NCBI GenBank assembly: GCA_002438685.1
Contig: DJQG01000090.1
Location: 1-22,746, forward strand
Source of the DNA: Ruminococcaceae bacterium UBA6392
GTDB taxonomy: Bacteria > Bacillota > Clostridia > Oscillospirales > Acutalibacteraceae
Reading direction: 5' to 3'
Length of the DNA: 22,746 nucleotides
Under the pieces are notes generated by a model that saw only the letters and a list, made by a program, of their open reading frames with translations, made no database searches and was not told where the DNA came from. Made by a program: the position numbers and the translations under genes. Of the stretch, positions 1 through 6,767 are shown one piece after another (position 1 is the stretch's first letter; each line of letters starts with the position of its first letter).

Positions 1-1532
1 ACGCTGTCCGTAAATTCGAGCGGAGATTTGACCCTCGTCACCGGGCACCAGTCGCCCAGCCCAATCGCTACAAGCCCGCGCGCGTCGCGGCGGCGCGAGA
101 TATACTCGCAGTAGCGGAATATCGCCGTCGCGTTCTCTTCGATTATTTTTCTGTCGCCGCGCAAAATATAGCAGAAATACGGAATATATGTTAGCGCGGC
201 GTCCCACGCGGGGCCGTTGCCCCACTCGAAGCCCCAGCCGCCCGTCGGCACTATGCCGGGCAGCGCACCGTCCGCACGCTGAGCGGCGCGGATATTGCGC
301 AGCCACTCGCGGTAGCTGTTGACGGCATCGAGGTTCATCAATATGTGCTCGGCGGAGAGAGCGGCATCGCCCGTCCAGCCGTTTTTCTCGCGGTGCGGGC
401 AGTCGGTCGGGAAATAATAGAAATTCGAGAGGTCGGAGTTTCTTGTCATCAACTGCAATTTGTTCGTCATCCCGTCGGAGCAGCCGAACGAGCCGATCTC
501 GCGCAGAGCCGAGTTCTGCACAACAAAGGTCAGAAGATCGGCGGTCGCCTCCTGCTCGGTTATGCCGAGCACCACGCAGTATCTGAAGCCGTGATATGTG
601 AACACGGGCTCAAAAATCTCTTCGCCCTCGCCTTTAAGTATGTACACATCGCGCTGGGAATATCCGGCGGGATAGAAGCAGATGTTGCTCGTGTCCGGCT
701 CGCCGTCGGGCGCAAAATATTCGCCGAACTGCAGATCGATTTGCCGCCCGCGCTCGCCGCTTATCCTGAGCTTTACGGTGCCCGCCGAGTTCACGCCAAA
801 ATCGAATAAAAATCCGTCGCGCTCGTCGCTCGCGATTTTTTTCGCCTCTTTGACAACGTCGCCGCGGGTTATGTATTCCTTGAGCCTGCATTTTCTTATC
901 AGAACCGGCTTTATCTCACGCACGGGCGCTATCGGCTCCGCCTCGCACAGGCGCTTTTCGCCGCGCGGAGTCTCCGCAGACAGGGCGTTTTTCCACGCGC
1001 CGTCGTCAAATTCGGGCTCGGACCAGCCGGGAATTTCAAGGCGCGCATCGTAATAGCATCCGCAGCGCAGGTCATCGAAAATGACCGGCGACGGAGCGGT
1101 TTTGACCGAGCCGTCAGCCTCGAAAGTATCAATTCCGCCGTCAATATATTCCGTCGAGACGCAGAATGCCGTGCGCGGCGCGCCCCTGAAAGCGGCGATA
1201 TCAAAGTCCCAGATCTGACCGCCCGGCGCGTTCTGCATTCCGTTGCCGAGCATTATGCCGAGAACATTTTTGCCCGGCACGAGATACTCGGTTATATCAT
1301 ACTCGTCGTAGTAGACAAGATCGTCGGGGTTCGAGATATACGGGGCTAAAATGCCTTTAGTCAGCTTCTGCCCGTTGACATAGAGCTCGTAAAAACCGAG
1401 TCCCGTCAGCGTAATGACGCACTTTTTGACTTCGCCGTTTATCTCAAAAGTCTTTCTGAAATAAGGCGCGGGGACATGGGATGTATAGGTTGTATAATCA
1501 TAGCCCGCACAGATAAATTTTTCCGAAAACAT
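1..1532 (-). CDS. Alpha-L-rhamnosidase, GH78 family (partial, C-terminus beyond window)
   Basis: Hydrolyses terminal alpha-L-rhamnose from plant glycosides or polysaccharides. Translating the minus strand from ATG at 1532 gives 510 uninterrupted codons to the window edge. The N-terminal ~200 residues form beta-sandwich modules (Y47-E-L-Y-V-N-G, typical of the Bac_rhamnosid_N domain). A second sandwich runs to about residue 340, and the (alpha/alpha)6 catalytic barrel begins near 345. The hallmark TDCPHREKNGWTGDA lies at 376-390; E382, W386 and D389 match the conserved substrate-binding/catalytic segment of GH78. WGNGPAWDAA follows at about 437-446. No signal peptide is visible, so it is probably intracellular. 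The start is supported by AAAGGAG seven bases ahead and a promoter at 1555-1583, which leaves a very short 5' UTR. Family members are usually 700-1000 residues, so the C-terminal barrel and sandwich lie outside. The family is clear; the exact substrate is unknown. Confidence 0.9.
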   Translation of the reverse strand, partial: MFSEKFICAGYDYTTYTSHVPAPYFRKTFEINGEVKKCVITLTGLGFYELYVNGQKLTKGILAPYISNPDDLVYYDEYDITEYLVPGKNVLGIMLGNGMQNAPGGQIWDFDIAAFRGAPRTAFCVSTEYIDGGIDTFEADGSVKTAPSPVIFDDLRCGCYYDARLEIPGWSEPEFDDGAWKNALSAETPRGEKRLCEAEPIAPVREIKPVLIRKCRLKEYITRGDVVKEAKKIASDERDGFLFDFGVNSAGTVKLRISGERGRQIDLQFGEYFAPDGEPDTSNICFYPAGYSQRDVYILKGEGEEIFEPVFTYHGFRYCVVLGITEQEATADLLTFVVQNSALREIGSFGCSDGMTNKLQLMTRNSDLSNFYYFPTDCPHREKNGWTGDAALSAEHILMNLDAVNSYREWLRNIRAAQRADGALPGIVPTGGWGFEWGNGPAWDAALTYIPYFCYILRGDRKIIEENATAIFRYCEYISRRRDARGLVAIGLGDWCPVTRVKSPLEFTDS

Positions 1533-1554
1533 AACAGCACTCCTTTACGCTAAT

Positions 1555-1583
1555 ATCATAACCGAGGATGGGAAAAACTGCAA
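1555..1583 (-). promoter_or_regulatory. Sigma-A promoter of the GH78 gene
   Basis: On the minus strand TTGCAG and TATGAT are separated by 17 bases. Transcription would begin about 15 bases before the ATG at 1532, just ahead of the AAAGGAG site. No operator-like repeat is obvious beside it. Confidence 0.65.
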
Positions 1584-1655
1584 CAGATAATAAAAACATT
1601 GCCATGCTTTTTTAAATGTGCTGATCAGGTTTTAGCAATAAATGTTACGACTAAT

Positions 1656-1695
1656 GAAAAACAGCCCACTGAAAGTTCTTTTTTCAGTAGGCTGT
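1656..1695 (-). terminator. Intrinsic terminator of the DUF6056-like gene
   Basis: Arms at 1661-1674 and 1682-1695 pair over 14 bp (one G-U on the minus-strand RNA) around a 7-base loop. Five T follow on the minus strand. It separates the membrane-protein gene from the GH78 promoter. Confidence 0.85.
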
Positions 1696-1746
1696 CGGTT
1701 TGAACAACGAAGTTTGTACGAAGGTGGTTCACTTAATCTTTGTCTA

Positions 1747-3210
1747 TTATTGTTGCGTTTTCAATGTTATTTTTTCCACATCATAGTACCGCGCAATTTG
1801 TCTGTTAATCCAAAAAGTTGAATCTTCTTCAATATTGAGTGCCTGGAAGAAATCCGGAACTGTTTCCACATCGCTTATTTCGGTATTTCCGTTTTTTATT
1901 TCGGTTATCCTTTCAACATATTCATCGCTATATGCTTGCGGAGTTCCGTTTTTCAATGCTAACAGCGTATCCACAAAGGTCAGGTCATGTATTCCATAGC
2001 TCAAACATCCGCCAAAAAATAATGCAACAATCATCAAGCCGCTGCATAAAACATAGCTTTTCTTAAAACTTTGCATTTTAATTGTCACTATTTCCTTTTG
2101 ATTCAACCAGCCGCAAAAATAAAAAATATTAAAAGAAATAAGCAAATAGTACGCATAATAATAAATATTCACTTGCCTGCCGGCACCTACATTTCCCATT
2201 GCGTAAAGAGGAGGTGTCAATTGAGTTGCAAATACTAAGAAAGAGAAAATCAATACCAACACGGGATACTTAAACCGACACTTTGTGTTCTTTGTTGAAA
2301 TCGTAGCTATAATTGCAATTATAATAAATCCTGCTATTTGCGCTAACCCAGTCCACTGCGCAATAAATCTAAAAGCATGAAGAACCGAACGCAATATAGC
2401 TTTAACTGCAGAATTGCCTGTTAAAAGAGCTGCTCTGACACTGTTTCCGGGAGCTATCATGCTTATAATGAATCCCGCCATAAGAACAACAAAAACGCTC
2501 AAAAAATATGGCACTATTTTCTTTTTTGTTTTAAACACAGCAACTGTTGCTATCGATAATATCACTGCCGTTAATAACGCCGTGGAGTAATTTCCTCCCC
2601 CGATAATCGCCGAAAATAACAGAGATATAATAAAATAGATTACCCTTGCTGATGAATTGTCGGTAAATGCCAGCTTTATCAAAAACGAGAAAAACATCAA
2701 TGAGAAAGCGTAGAAAAGAGTATAGTAAGCACACCCATTCCACCAAAAGAACGCTTGATTTTTGTCCACAACAAAATGAATTGAAAGTAATAATATAATC
2801 AGAGATACAATCAGTCCGTATTTTCTATTAAAGCCAAGTGCGCCAAATATTGTGTCAACAAAGAACATTGTGGACGCTATCAGTGCTGTGAGCATAACGA
2901 CAGAAGTTAAAAAATACAGTTTTTCCGAAAAGGCAGCAGGCTGTAAACTAAAAATAAAAACAGCCGCATATGTTCCCTGCCATTCGAAATAGGTCTTTTT
3001 GACTTGCTTAAAACTTGCAGACAAAATATCATAAAACCCACCGCCATCTTTTACAGCACGGTGTACTTTTTCGGAAAAGCCAAAATCATCAGCTACAGGA
3101 TGTGAATAGACAGACGATACCACTATCGGTATAATACTGATCAACAGTCCAACAGCCAATATAACAATAAAAGTGTTCAATATTTTTTTGTTGTGTACAA
3201 TCGTTTCCAT
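1747..3210 (-). CDS. Polytopic membrane protein, DUF6056-like
   Basis: A 487-residue, strongly hydrophobic protein with roughly ten or eleven transmembrane helices; the first spans about residues 10-33. The early extracytoplasmic segment holds H-P-V-A-D-D-F-G-F, then F-E-W-Q-G-T-Y and a Q-P near residue 90. This layout resembles DUF6056 and, more loosely, polyisoprenyl-phosphate-using glycosyltransferases with an acidic pair in the first loop. That is recognition from memory, and a role in envelope glycosylation is only inference. The reading frame opens at TTG 3225, but GGGAGG sits 6 bases before ATG 3210, so ATG is the start. Base composition is visibly AT-rich and codon choice differs from the GC-rich neighbours, which suggests horizontal acquisition. 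It has its own terminator and probably its own promoter. The true function is unknown. Confidence 0.8.
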   Translation of the reverse strand: METIVHNKKILNTFIVILAVGLLISIIPIVVSSVYSHPVADDFGFSEKVHRAVKDGGGFYDILSASFKQVKKTYFEWQGTYAAVFIFSLQPAAFSEKLYFLTSVVMLTALIASTMFFVDTIFGALGFNRKYGLIVSLIILLLSIHFVVDKNQAFFWWNGCAYYTLFYAFSLMFFSFLIKLAFTDNSSARVIYFIISLLFSAIIGGGNYSTALLTAVILSIATVAVFKTKKKIVPYFLSVFVVLMAGFIISMIAPGNSVRAALLTGNSAVKAILRSVLHAFRFIAQWTGLAQIAGFIIIAIIATISTKNTKCRFKYPVLVLIFSFLVFATQLTPPLYAMGNVGAGRQVNIYYYAYYLLISFNIFYFCGWLNQKEIVTIKMQSFKKSYVLCSGLMIVALFFGGCLSYGIHDLTFVDTLLALKNGTPQAYSDEYVERITEIKNGNTEISDVETVPDFFQALNIEEDSTFWINRQIARYYDVEKITLKTQQ

Positions 3211-3257
3211 ATAATCCTCCCACAAAATGCTTTAGCCGCACAACATTGATTTGCTGT

Positions 3258-3287
3258 TATATATCATTGATAAGCGGCTTTAATCAA
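3258..3287 (-). promoter_or_regulatory. Candidate promoter of the DUF6056-like gene
   Basis: On the minus strand TTGATT and TATATA lie 18 bases apart, about 50 bases ahead of ATG 3210. The match is moderate and the region is AT-rich, so chance matches are possible. The rest of 3288-3447 is AT-rich and shows no gene. Confidence 0.4.
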
Positions 3288-3448
3288 CATATTTTGCCAA
3301 AAAACATACATTTTTGTTTTGTCAAAAATTATTATAGTATAATTAAGCTCTAAAAATTTGGCATTTTTATAACGGAAACCGCAAAACTGTTTTGCAGACT
3401 TTAGAAAGACAAATATGGCATCGTATAAAGTCTCTAAGCAATGGATAC

Positions 3449-3495
3449 AAAAAAATCGAGTATTCATAAAGTCAAATCCCTTATGAATACTCGAT
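3449..3495 (-). terminator. Intrinsic terminator directly behind tRNA-Pro
   Basis: A perfect 15-bp inverted repeat (3455-3469 with 3481-3495) encloses an 11-base loop and is followed by seven T on the minus strand. It starts one base after the encoded CCA end of the tRNA. Confidence 0.92.
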
Positions 3496-3496
3496 A

Positions 3497-3572
3497 TGGT
3501 CCGAGTGACAGGGTTCGAACCTGCGGCCTGATGGTCCCAAACCACCCGCGCTACCAGCTGCGCCACACCCGG
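3497..3572 (-). tRNA. tRNA-Pro (anticodon UGG)
   Basis: The minus strand folds as a complete cloverleaf. The 7-bp acceptor stem pairs 3566-3572 with 3501-3507 (one G-U). The D-arm contains AGCTGGTAGC, and the anticodon loop TTTGGGA sits on a 5-bp stem. The T-arm holds GGTTCGAACC, the discriminator is A, and CCA is encoded at 3497-3499. The UGG anticodon can read all or most proline codons by wobble. The gene is transcribed with a ~190-base leader from a strong promoter and ends at an adjacent terminator. The 3' end faces the AT-rich membrane-protein gene, but no duplicated tRNA end was found that would mark an integrated element. Confidence 0.95.
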
Positions 3573-3764
3573 TTGTATTTATTTTTTAGTTTGCTTCCTG
3601 CTTATTGGCTTTCTGCTATCCGTCCGCGGCGCTTCCTTCAGAAACATAGTCGCGGCTCTTCGCTTGGAGCGCTCGCTCCGCTCCTTGTTTCTTCACCTCG
3701 GAGCAATGCCTTCTTCCGCCCCCGGCGGCGGCATTCCTCCTCGCCCAGCTGCGTCTGAATCACT
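3573..3764 (-). ncRNA. Structured GC-rich leader upstream of tRNA-Pro
   Basis: This ~190-base stretch lies between the tRNA promoter and the mature 5' end and has no plausible protein gene. On the minus strand it can form a nested hairpin: outer AATGCC/GGCATT at 3730-3735 with 3705-3710, inner GGCGG/CCGCC at 3724-3728 with 3716-3720. A second hairpin pairs 3679-3684 with 3666-3671. GCTCC/GGAGC segments recur and allow alternative pairings. It may be a processed-off tRNA leader, a small RNA made from the same transcript, or a copy of a dispersed element. I do not recognise an Rfam family. Confidence 0.45.
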
Positions 3765-3770
3765 CGTGAT

Positions 3771-3799
3771 ATTTTACCTTTTTTAGCCCCGTTTGTCAA
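3771..3799 (-). promoter_or_regulatory. Strong sigma-A promoter of the tRNA-Pro transcript
   Basis: On the minus strand a consensus TTGACA is followed after 17 bases by TAAAAT. The predicted start is near 3764, so the primary transcript would carry the structured leader before the tRNA. Confidence 0.85.
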
Positions 3800-3903
3800 C
3801 CTCGGCAAGCAGTTTCACACGGCAAGCGGCAAGCTGATATTTTTCCGTAACCTGACAAGCGGGCGGTGAATACTCTGTAATATGACTTTTCGGGAGGCGT
3901 ATT

Positions 3904-4986
3904 ATGGGTAACATCAGCTATTTTCTCGGGTGCAGCTCGCCAGAGGGGTTTCACTCATTTTTCGGCGAGCTTTGTCCGACTCATTCGGGCGGGTATACAT
4001 ATATAATAAAGGGCGGTCCGGGCACGGGCAAATCGAGCCTGATGAAACGGATAAACTCCGCACTGGTTGACTCAGGGATTGAGACGGAGCTGATATACTG
4101 CTCATCCGACCCCGCTTCGCTCGACGGCGTATATGCGCCCGCGCTCAACTGCTGGATAGCAGACGGCACTTCTCCGCACACGCTCGAGCCGAAATATCCG
4201 GGCGCCGCACAGGAGATAGTCGATTTAGGCAGATTCTGGGATAAAAATATTCTGCGTTCGCGCGCAGATGAGGTTATCGCACTGACCGATGAAAACACCG
4301 CGTGCCACCGCAGATGCAGACGTTTTCTTGAAGCCTCCGCTCTGCTGCGTGAGGATATACTGCGCCTGACTCTCGGCTGCACAGACACGGGGAAAATCAA
4401 GCGCGCGGCTTCGCGCATCGCGTCGCGGGAGTTCGGCACGCCGACCGGGAGAATCGGCGAAGAGAGTCACAGAATGATATCCGCCGTCACGCCGGACGGG
4501 ATAACCTTCTTCGGTGATACAGTAAAACAGCTCTGCGAGCGCATATATATCATCGATGACGACAACATCGCGAGCTCCGCCGCCCTGCTGTCCCTGCTTC
4601 GCGGATACGCGCTCTCCGGCGGGCACGACATAATCACGAGCCCGTCTCCCCTTTCACCGGACGGCGAGCCCGAGCATCTGCTCATTCCCAACCTGTCGCT
4701 CGGCTTCGTGACCTCAAACAAGCTGCATCCTGCGGAGTTTGACGGCGCGGTGAAGATAAACTCATCGCGCTTCACCGACCGAGCCGCGCTGCGCCGGCAT
4801 ATGTCGCGGCTGAGCTTCACCAAAAAAGCCTACGGCGAGTTTATCGACGAGGCTGAAATTTCTCTCGCGAGCGCAAAGAGCATACACGACGACCTCGAGA
4901 GCATATATATATCCGCCATGGACTTTTCGCACATGGATGAGCTCGCGAAGAGCATTGCGGAGGATATGCTGAAGAGACAGACATAA
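3904..4986 (+). CDS. P-loop ATPase, PRK06851-like family
   Basis: A 360-residue protein of a Firmicutes family with no established role. The N-terminal half is a P-loop NTPase: I-I-K-G-G-P-G-T-G-K-S-S at about residues 35-46 is a textbook Walker A. It is followed by a CSSDPASLDG segment and A-D-G-T-S-P-H, both characteristic of this family as I recall it. The C-terminal half resembles a second, degenerate nucleotide-binding fold: R-I-Y-I-I-D-D-D-N-I-A-S stands where related proteins carry another glycine-rich loop, and the GK[ST] is missing. Later motifs (P-N-L-S-L-G-F-V-T-S-N near 260; the S-A-M-D-F helix at the end) also fit. GGGAGG lies 7 bases before the ATG. It is soluble, with no signal peptide or membrane segment. 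It stands alone on the plus strand and converges on the mrr gene. Family assignment is fairly sure; function is not known. Confidence 0.85.
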   Translation: MGNISYFLGCSSPEGFHSFFGELCPTHSGGYTYIIKGGPGTGKSSLMKRINSALVDSGIETELIYCSSDPASLDGVYAPALNCWIADGTSPHTLEPKYPGAAQEIVDLGRFWDKNILRSRADEVIALTDENTACHRRCRRFLEASALLREDILRLTLGCTDTGKIKRAASRIASREFGTPTGRIGEESHRMISAVTPDGITFFGDTVKQLCERIYIIDDDNIASSAALLSLLRGYALSGGHDIITSPSPLSPDGEPEHLLIPNLSLGFVTSNKLHPAEFDGAVKINSSRFTDRAALRRHMSRLSFTKKAYGEFIDEAEISLASAKSIHDDLESIYISAMDFSHMDELAKSIAEDMLKRQT

Positions 4987-5000
4987 TTCTACGCAACAGA

Positions 5001-5041
5001 AAAAACAAGCGTCAGGGCGATTAAGCTCCGACGCTTGTTTT
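5001..5041. terminator. Bidirectional terminator between the ATPase and mrr genes
   Basis: AACAAGCGTC (5004-5013) pairs perfectly with 5030-5039, and the stem extends by A-T pairs on the outside. T-runs lie on the 3' side in both directions (TTTT before G on plus, six T on minus). It serves two converging genes only 56 bases apart. Confidence 0.88.
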
Positions 5042-5042
5042 G

Positions 5043-5957
5043 TTACAGTTCATCGTTAAAGAAGTCATAGTCAACTCTCTTGACCACATAAGTTTCAACA
5101 ACTGAAACCCCTAAATTATATTCAATCATCAACTCTGTCAATTGATTCCCATCCACCAAGACAATTTTCTGATGGAGCTGTTTTTCCGCAAAAGCAATCG
5201 CCTCTTTTGAAAAGTGCGCCGTTGTGATAAAAATGCCTTTCGTTGCACCCTGCCCTGCCAGCGCACCCAAGAACTTCTGTATCTCCGGTCTGCCGACTGT
5301 GGTATCCGAACGCCACTTTTTAGCTTGTATATAAATTGAATCGAAGCCGAACTTATCTGCCGACACTATTCCGTCGATACCTTCATCACCTGATTTTGGA
5401 GTAATTGCCGTTTCGTTTTGCTTCAGTGTACCGTAGCCCATTTTTATAAGCAGCCTTACGATTAAATTTTCAAAATCATACGGACTCATTTTCAGCAGCT
5501 CGCTCATCAGGCTGTCACAAAGTGACGAATTGATTTCACGTATTGAAAGCTCAAGCTGTTCCTGCGGACTTTCTTCTTTTTTATTTATATCGGTACAATT
5601 GCCCGATTGAGTATTCTTGGGATTTGAAAACTCATTAAAAGAATCAAATCTGCGCAAATACTCAATATCAACATTACTGCTGCCGTTTTTCACAGCCTCT
5701 TCGCCTAAATTCGTTATCACATATATCGATCTAGATGTCCTATCTATCAAACCGGCTTTTTTCAAATATGTTCTTGCCCATCCGACACGGTTTAAATATG
5801 TCGGCTGTCCGCTCGGCAATGCTTCTCTTTTATCCTCATCACTGAGATTGAATTTATTGGCGCAATATTCCGCGACTTCTTTTAAATTATGTTCTTTGCC
5901 GTCTGCAAGGCAATCAAGAATAGGCGAAAAGAACTGATAATATTTCGGTACTGGCAT
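5043..5957 (-). CDS. mrr: Mrr-family restriction endonuclease (type IV)
   Basis: Predicted to cut foreign or inappropriately methylated DNA. The protein has 304 residues, about the length of E. coli Mrr. Residues ~5-90 form an Mrr_N winged-helix recognition domain (Y-Y-Q-F-F-S-P-I-L-D; R-V-G-W-A-R-T-Y-L-K-K-A-G-L-I). A hydrophilic linker, ~100-140, joins it to the PD-(D/E)xK catalytic domain. There F162-E163-N-L opens the first helix, G-D-E-G-I-D195-G carries the catalytic aspartate, and I-Q211-A-K213-K-W is the QxK form of the motif. All key residues are present, so it should be active. AGAGGA precedes ATG 5957 by about 9 bases. It has its own promoter and terminator, and no methylase or specificity subunit is next to it, as expected for a type IV enzyme. 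The gene is more AT-rich than its surroundings, consistent with transfer. Confidence 0.9.
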   Translation of the reverse strand: MPVPKYYQFFSPILDCLADGKEHNLKEVAEYCANKFNLSDEDKREALPSGQPTYLNRVGWARTYLKKAGLIDRTSRSIYVITNLGEEAVKNGSSNVDIEYLRRFDSFNEFSNPKNTQSGNCTDINKKEESPQEQLELSIREINSSLCDSLMSELLKMSPYDFENLIVRLLIKMGYGTLKQNETAITPKSGDEGIDGIVSADKFGFDSIYIQAKKWRSDTTVGRPEIQKFLGALAGQGATKGIFITTAHFSKEAIAFAEKQLHQKIVLVDGNQLTELMIEYNLGVSVVETYVVKRVDYDFFNDEL

Positions 5958-5999
5958 TTTAACATTTCCTCTCTCCGCATCATGTCTGTTCTATATCGA

Positions 6000-6028
6000 A
6001 TTATATCACAACATTATACAAAAAACAA
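6000..6028 (-). promoter_or_regulatory. Candidate promoter of mrr
   Basis: On the minus strand TTGTTT and a perfect TATAAT are 17 bases apart. The start would be near 5993, giving a ~35-base leader before ATG 5957. Confidence 0.65.
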
Positions 6029-6067
6029 CCAAATCTGAAATCGACAGTTCTCTCAAAAGACAGACAT

Positions 6068-6098
6068 AAAAAACGGGCGTCCGCATAACGGACGCCCG
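6068..6098 (-). terminator. Intrinsic terminator of the cold-shock gene
   Basis: A perfect 10-bp GC-rich stem (6074-6083 with 6089-6098) has a 5-base loop and six T behind it on the minus strand. It lies just after the csp stop codon. Confidence 0.92.
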
Positions 6099-6116
6099 CG
6101 TCAACTCTGGAGAAAA

Positions 6117-6326
6117 TTATTCGCCGACAACGTTGACAGCTCTGAGCTTGCTGGAATCCTTGGGATCCGGCTCGACCTCGAAGGTGACCTTCTGACCCTC
6201 GGTGAGAGTTCTGTAGCCGTCTGCAACGATAGCGGAGAAATGTACGAAAACATCGTCGCCGCCCTCATCGTTAGCGATGAAGCCAAAACCTTTTTCTGCG
6301 TTGAACCATTTGACTGTACCCTTCAT
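6117..6326 (-). CDS. Cold-shock protein (CspA family RNA chaperone)
   Basis: A 69-residue single OB-fold protein that binds single-stranded RNA and DNA and melts mRNA structure, classically at low temperature but also constitutively in Firmicutes. The sequence opens M-K-G-T-V-K-W-F-N-A-E-K-G-F-G-F-I. This holds RNP1 (K-G-F-G-F-I, residues 12-17), and D-V-F-V-H-F (RNP2) follows at 25-30, so all nucleic-acid-stacking aromatics are present. The length is typical. An in-frame opening continues upstream to 6404, but GGAGG lies 7 bases before ATG 6326 and the family starts exactly there. A consensus promoter sits about 130 bases ahead, leaving a long 5' UTR as in other csp mRNAs. A strong terminator follows, so the gene is monocistronic. 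Confidence 0.96.
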   Translation of the reverse strand: MKGTVKWFNAEKGFGFIANDEGGDDVFVHFSAIVADGYRTLTEGQKVTFEVEPDPKDSSKLRAVNVVGE

Positions 6327-6464
6327 TGTGGTACCTCCGTGAAAAAATTTGCATTCTATATTATATGTTGTGCAATGAACCCGCACATTTTTGTGAACCA
6401 TCAAACGGTCAATGGCTTACAAAAACATGCGAGTCCACAGAAACATTTGTCAGAATACGCATTA

Positions 6465-6493
6465 ATTATATATTCACATTGCGCTTTTGTCAA
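6465..6493 (-). promoter_or_regulatory. Consensus promoter and long 5' UTR of the cold-shock gene
   Basis: On the minus strand TTGACA and TATAAT, both perfect, are spaced by 17 bases. The predicted start near 6458 leaves about 130 bases of leader (6327-6458). Long leaders that refold with temperature are known for csp mRNAs in E. coli. Here the length is visible, but a thermosensor fold is only inferred. Confidence 0.85.
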
Positions 6494-6546
6494 GAGCAAT
6501 TTTGTCGAATAAAAAGAATAATAGATAAAAATTTATAAATTTTCAG

Positions 6547-6575
6547 TTGACATTTTCTCTTTTACGGAGTATGAT
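6547..6575 (+). promoter_or_regulatory. Promoter of the first riboswitch-ATPase unit
   Basis: TTGACA and TATGAT are 17 bases apart. The start would be near 6582, immediately before the aptamer's first helix. It is divergent from the cold-shock promoter across ~50 bases. Confidence 0.85.
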
Positions 6576-6585
6576 AAATGCATAT

Positions 6586-6713
6586 CCATTGGGGAGTAGC
6601 TATGGGCAAAAGCCCATCTCGCTGTCACCAACCGCTGCGTCGGCCGTGATAACCGGTCAAAACCGGCTGGCAGCAGACATATGCATTGAATGCGTTTGAA
6701 GCAAGACCTTTGG
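6586..6713 (+). ncRNA. yybP-ykoY (Mn2+) riboswitch aptamer, copy 1
   Basis: The element has the two strongly conserved ends of this class: GGGGAGTAGC right after the P1 5' strand (6586-6592) and GAAGCAAGACCTTTGG closing P1 at the 3' end. Between them lie a hairpin GGGC-AAAA-GCCC, a GC-rich arm with CCGG pairs, and a CAGACA segment as in the conserved L3. A small ATGCAT/ATGCGT hairpin follows. The class binds Mn2+ between loops L1 and L3 and turns on exporters. The aptamer's 3' P1 strand overlaps the 5' arm of the terminator, so metal binding should favour read-through into the ATPase gene. It was recognised by eye; a covariance-model search would settle it. Confidence 0.9.
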
Positions 6714-6742
6714 CAGACATAAGTCTGTCGAAGGTCTTTTTT
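6703..6742 (+). terminator. Riboswitch-controlled terminator, copy 1
   Basis: AAGACCTT (6703-6710) pairs with AAGGTCTT (6731-6738), with an inner CAGAC/GTCTG stem and ATAA loop, followed by six T. The 5' arm is shared with aptamer helix P1, giving a mutually exclusive fold. Confidence 0.9.
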
Positions 6743-6767
6743 GTCTAACCTAAAAGGAGGCACAAAG

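Noticed and set aside
345..1204. Several open frames of 85-154 codons on both strands opposite or within the first 1.2 kb
   Set aside because: They are shadows of the GH78 gene, whose minus-strand frame runs uninterrupted from 1532 to the window edge with clear family motifs.
3311..3342. Possible plus-strand promoter (TTGTTT, 18 bases, TATAAT)
   Set aside because: Nothing codable lies downstream on the plus strand before the tRNA region, and the segment is so AT-rich that chance matches are expected.
3497..3520. tRNA-Pro 3' end as an attachment site
   Set aside because: No second copy of the tRNA 3' sequence and no integrase were found in the window.
3690..3736. Possible 13-codon leader peptide (minus strand, ATG near 3734) with AGGAGG in front
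   Set aside because: AGGAGG is only one base from the ATG, too close to initiate, and the same bases form the hairpin arm.
3441..3758. Open frames on both strands over the tRNA-Pro region
   Set aside because: They cross the tRNA, its terminator or its leader and match no family.
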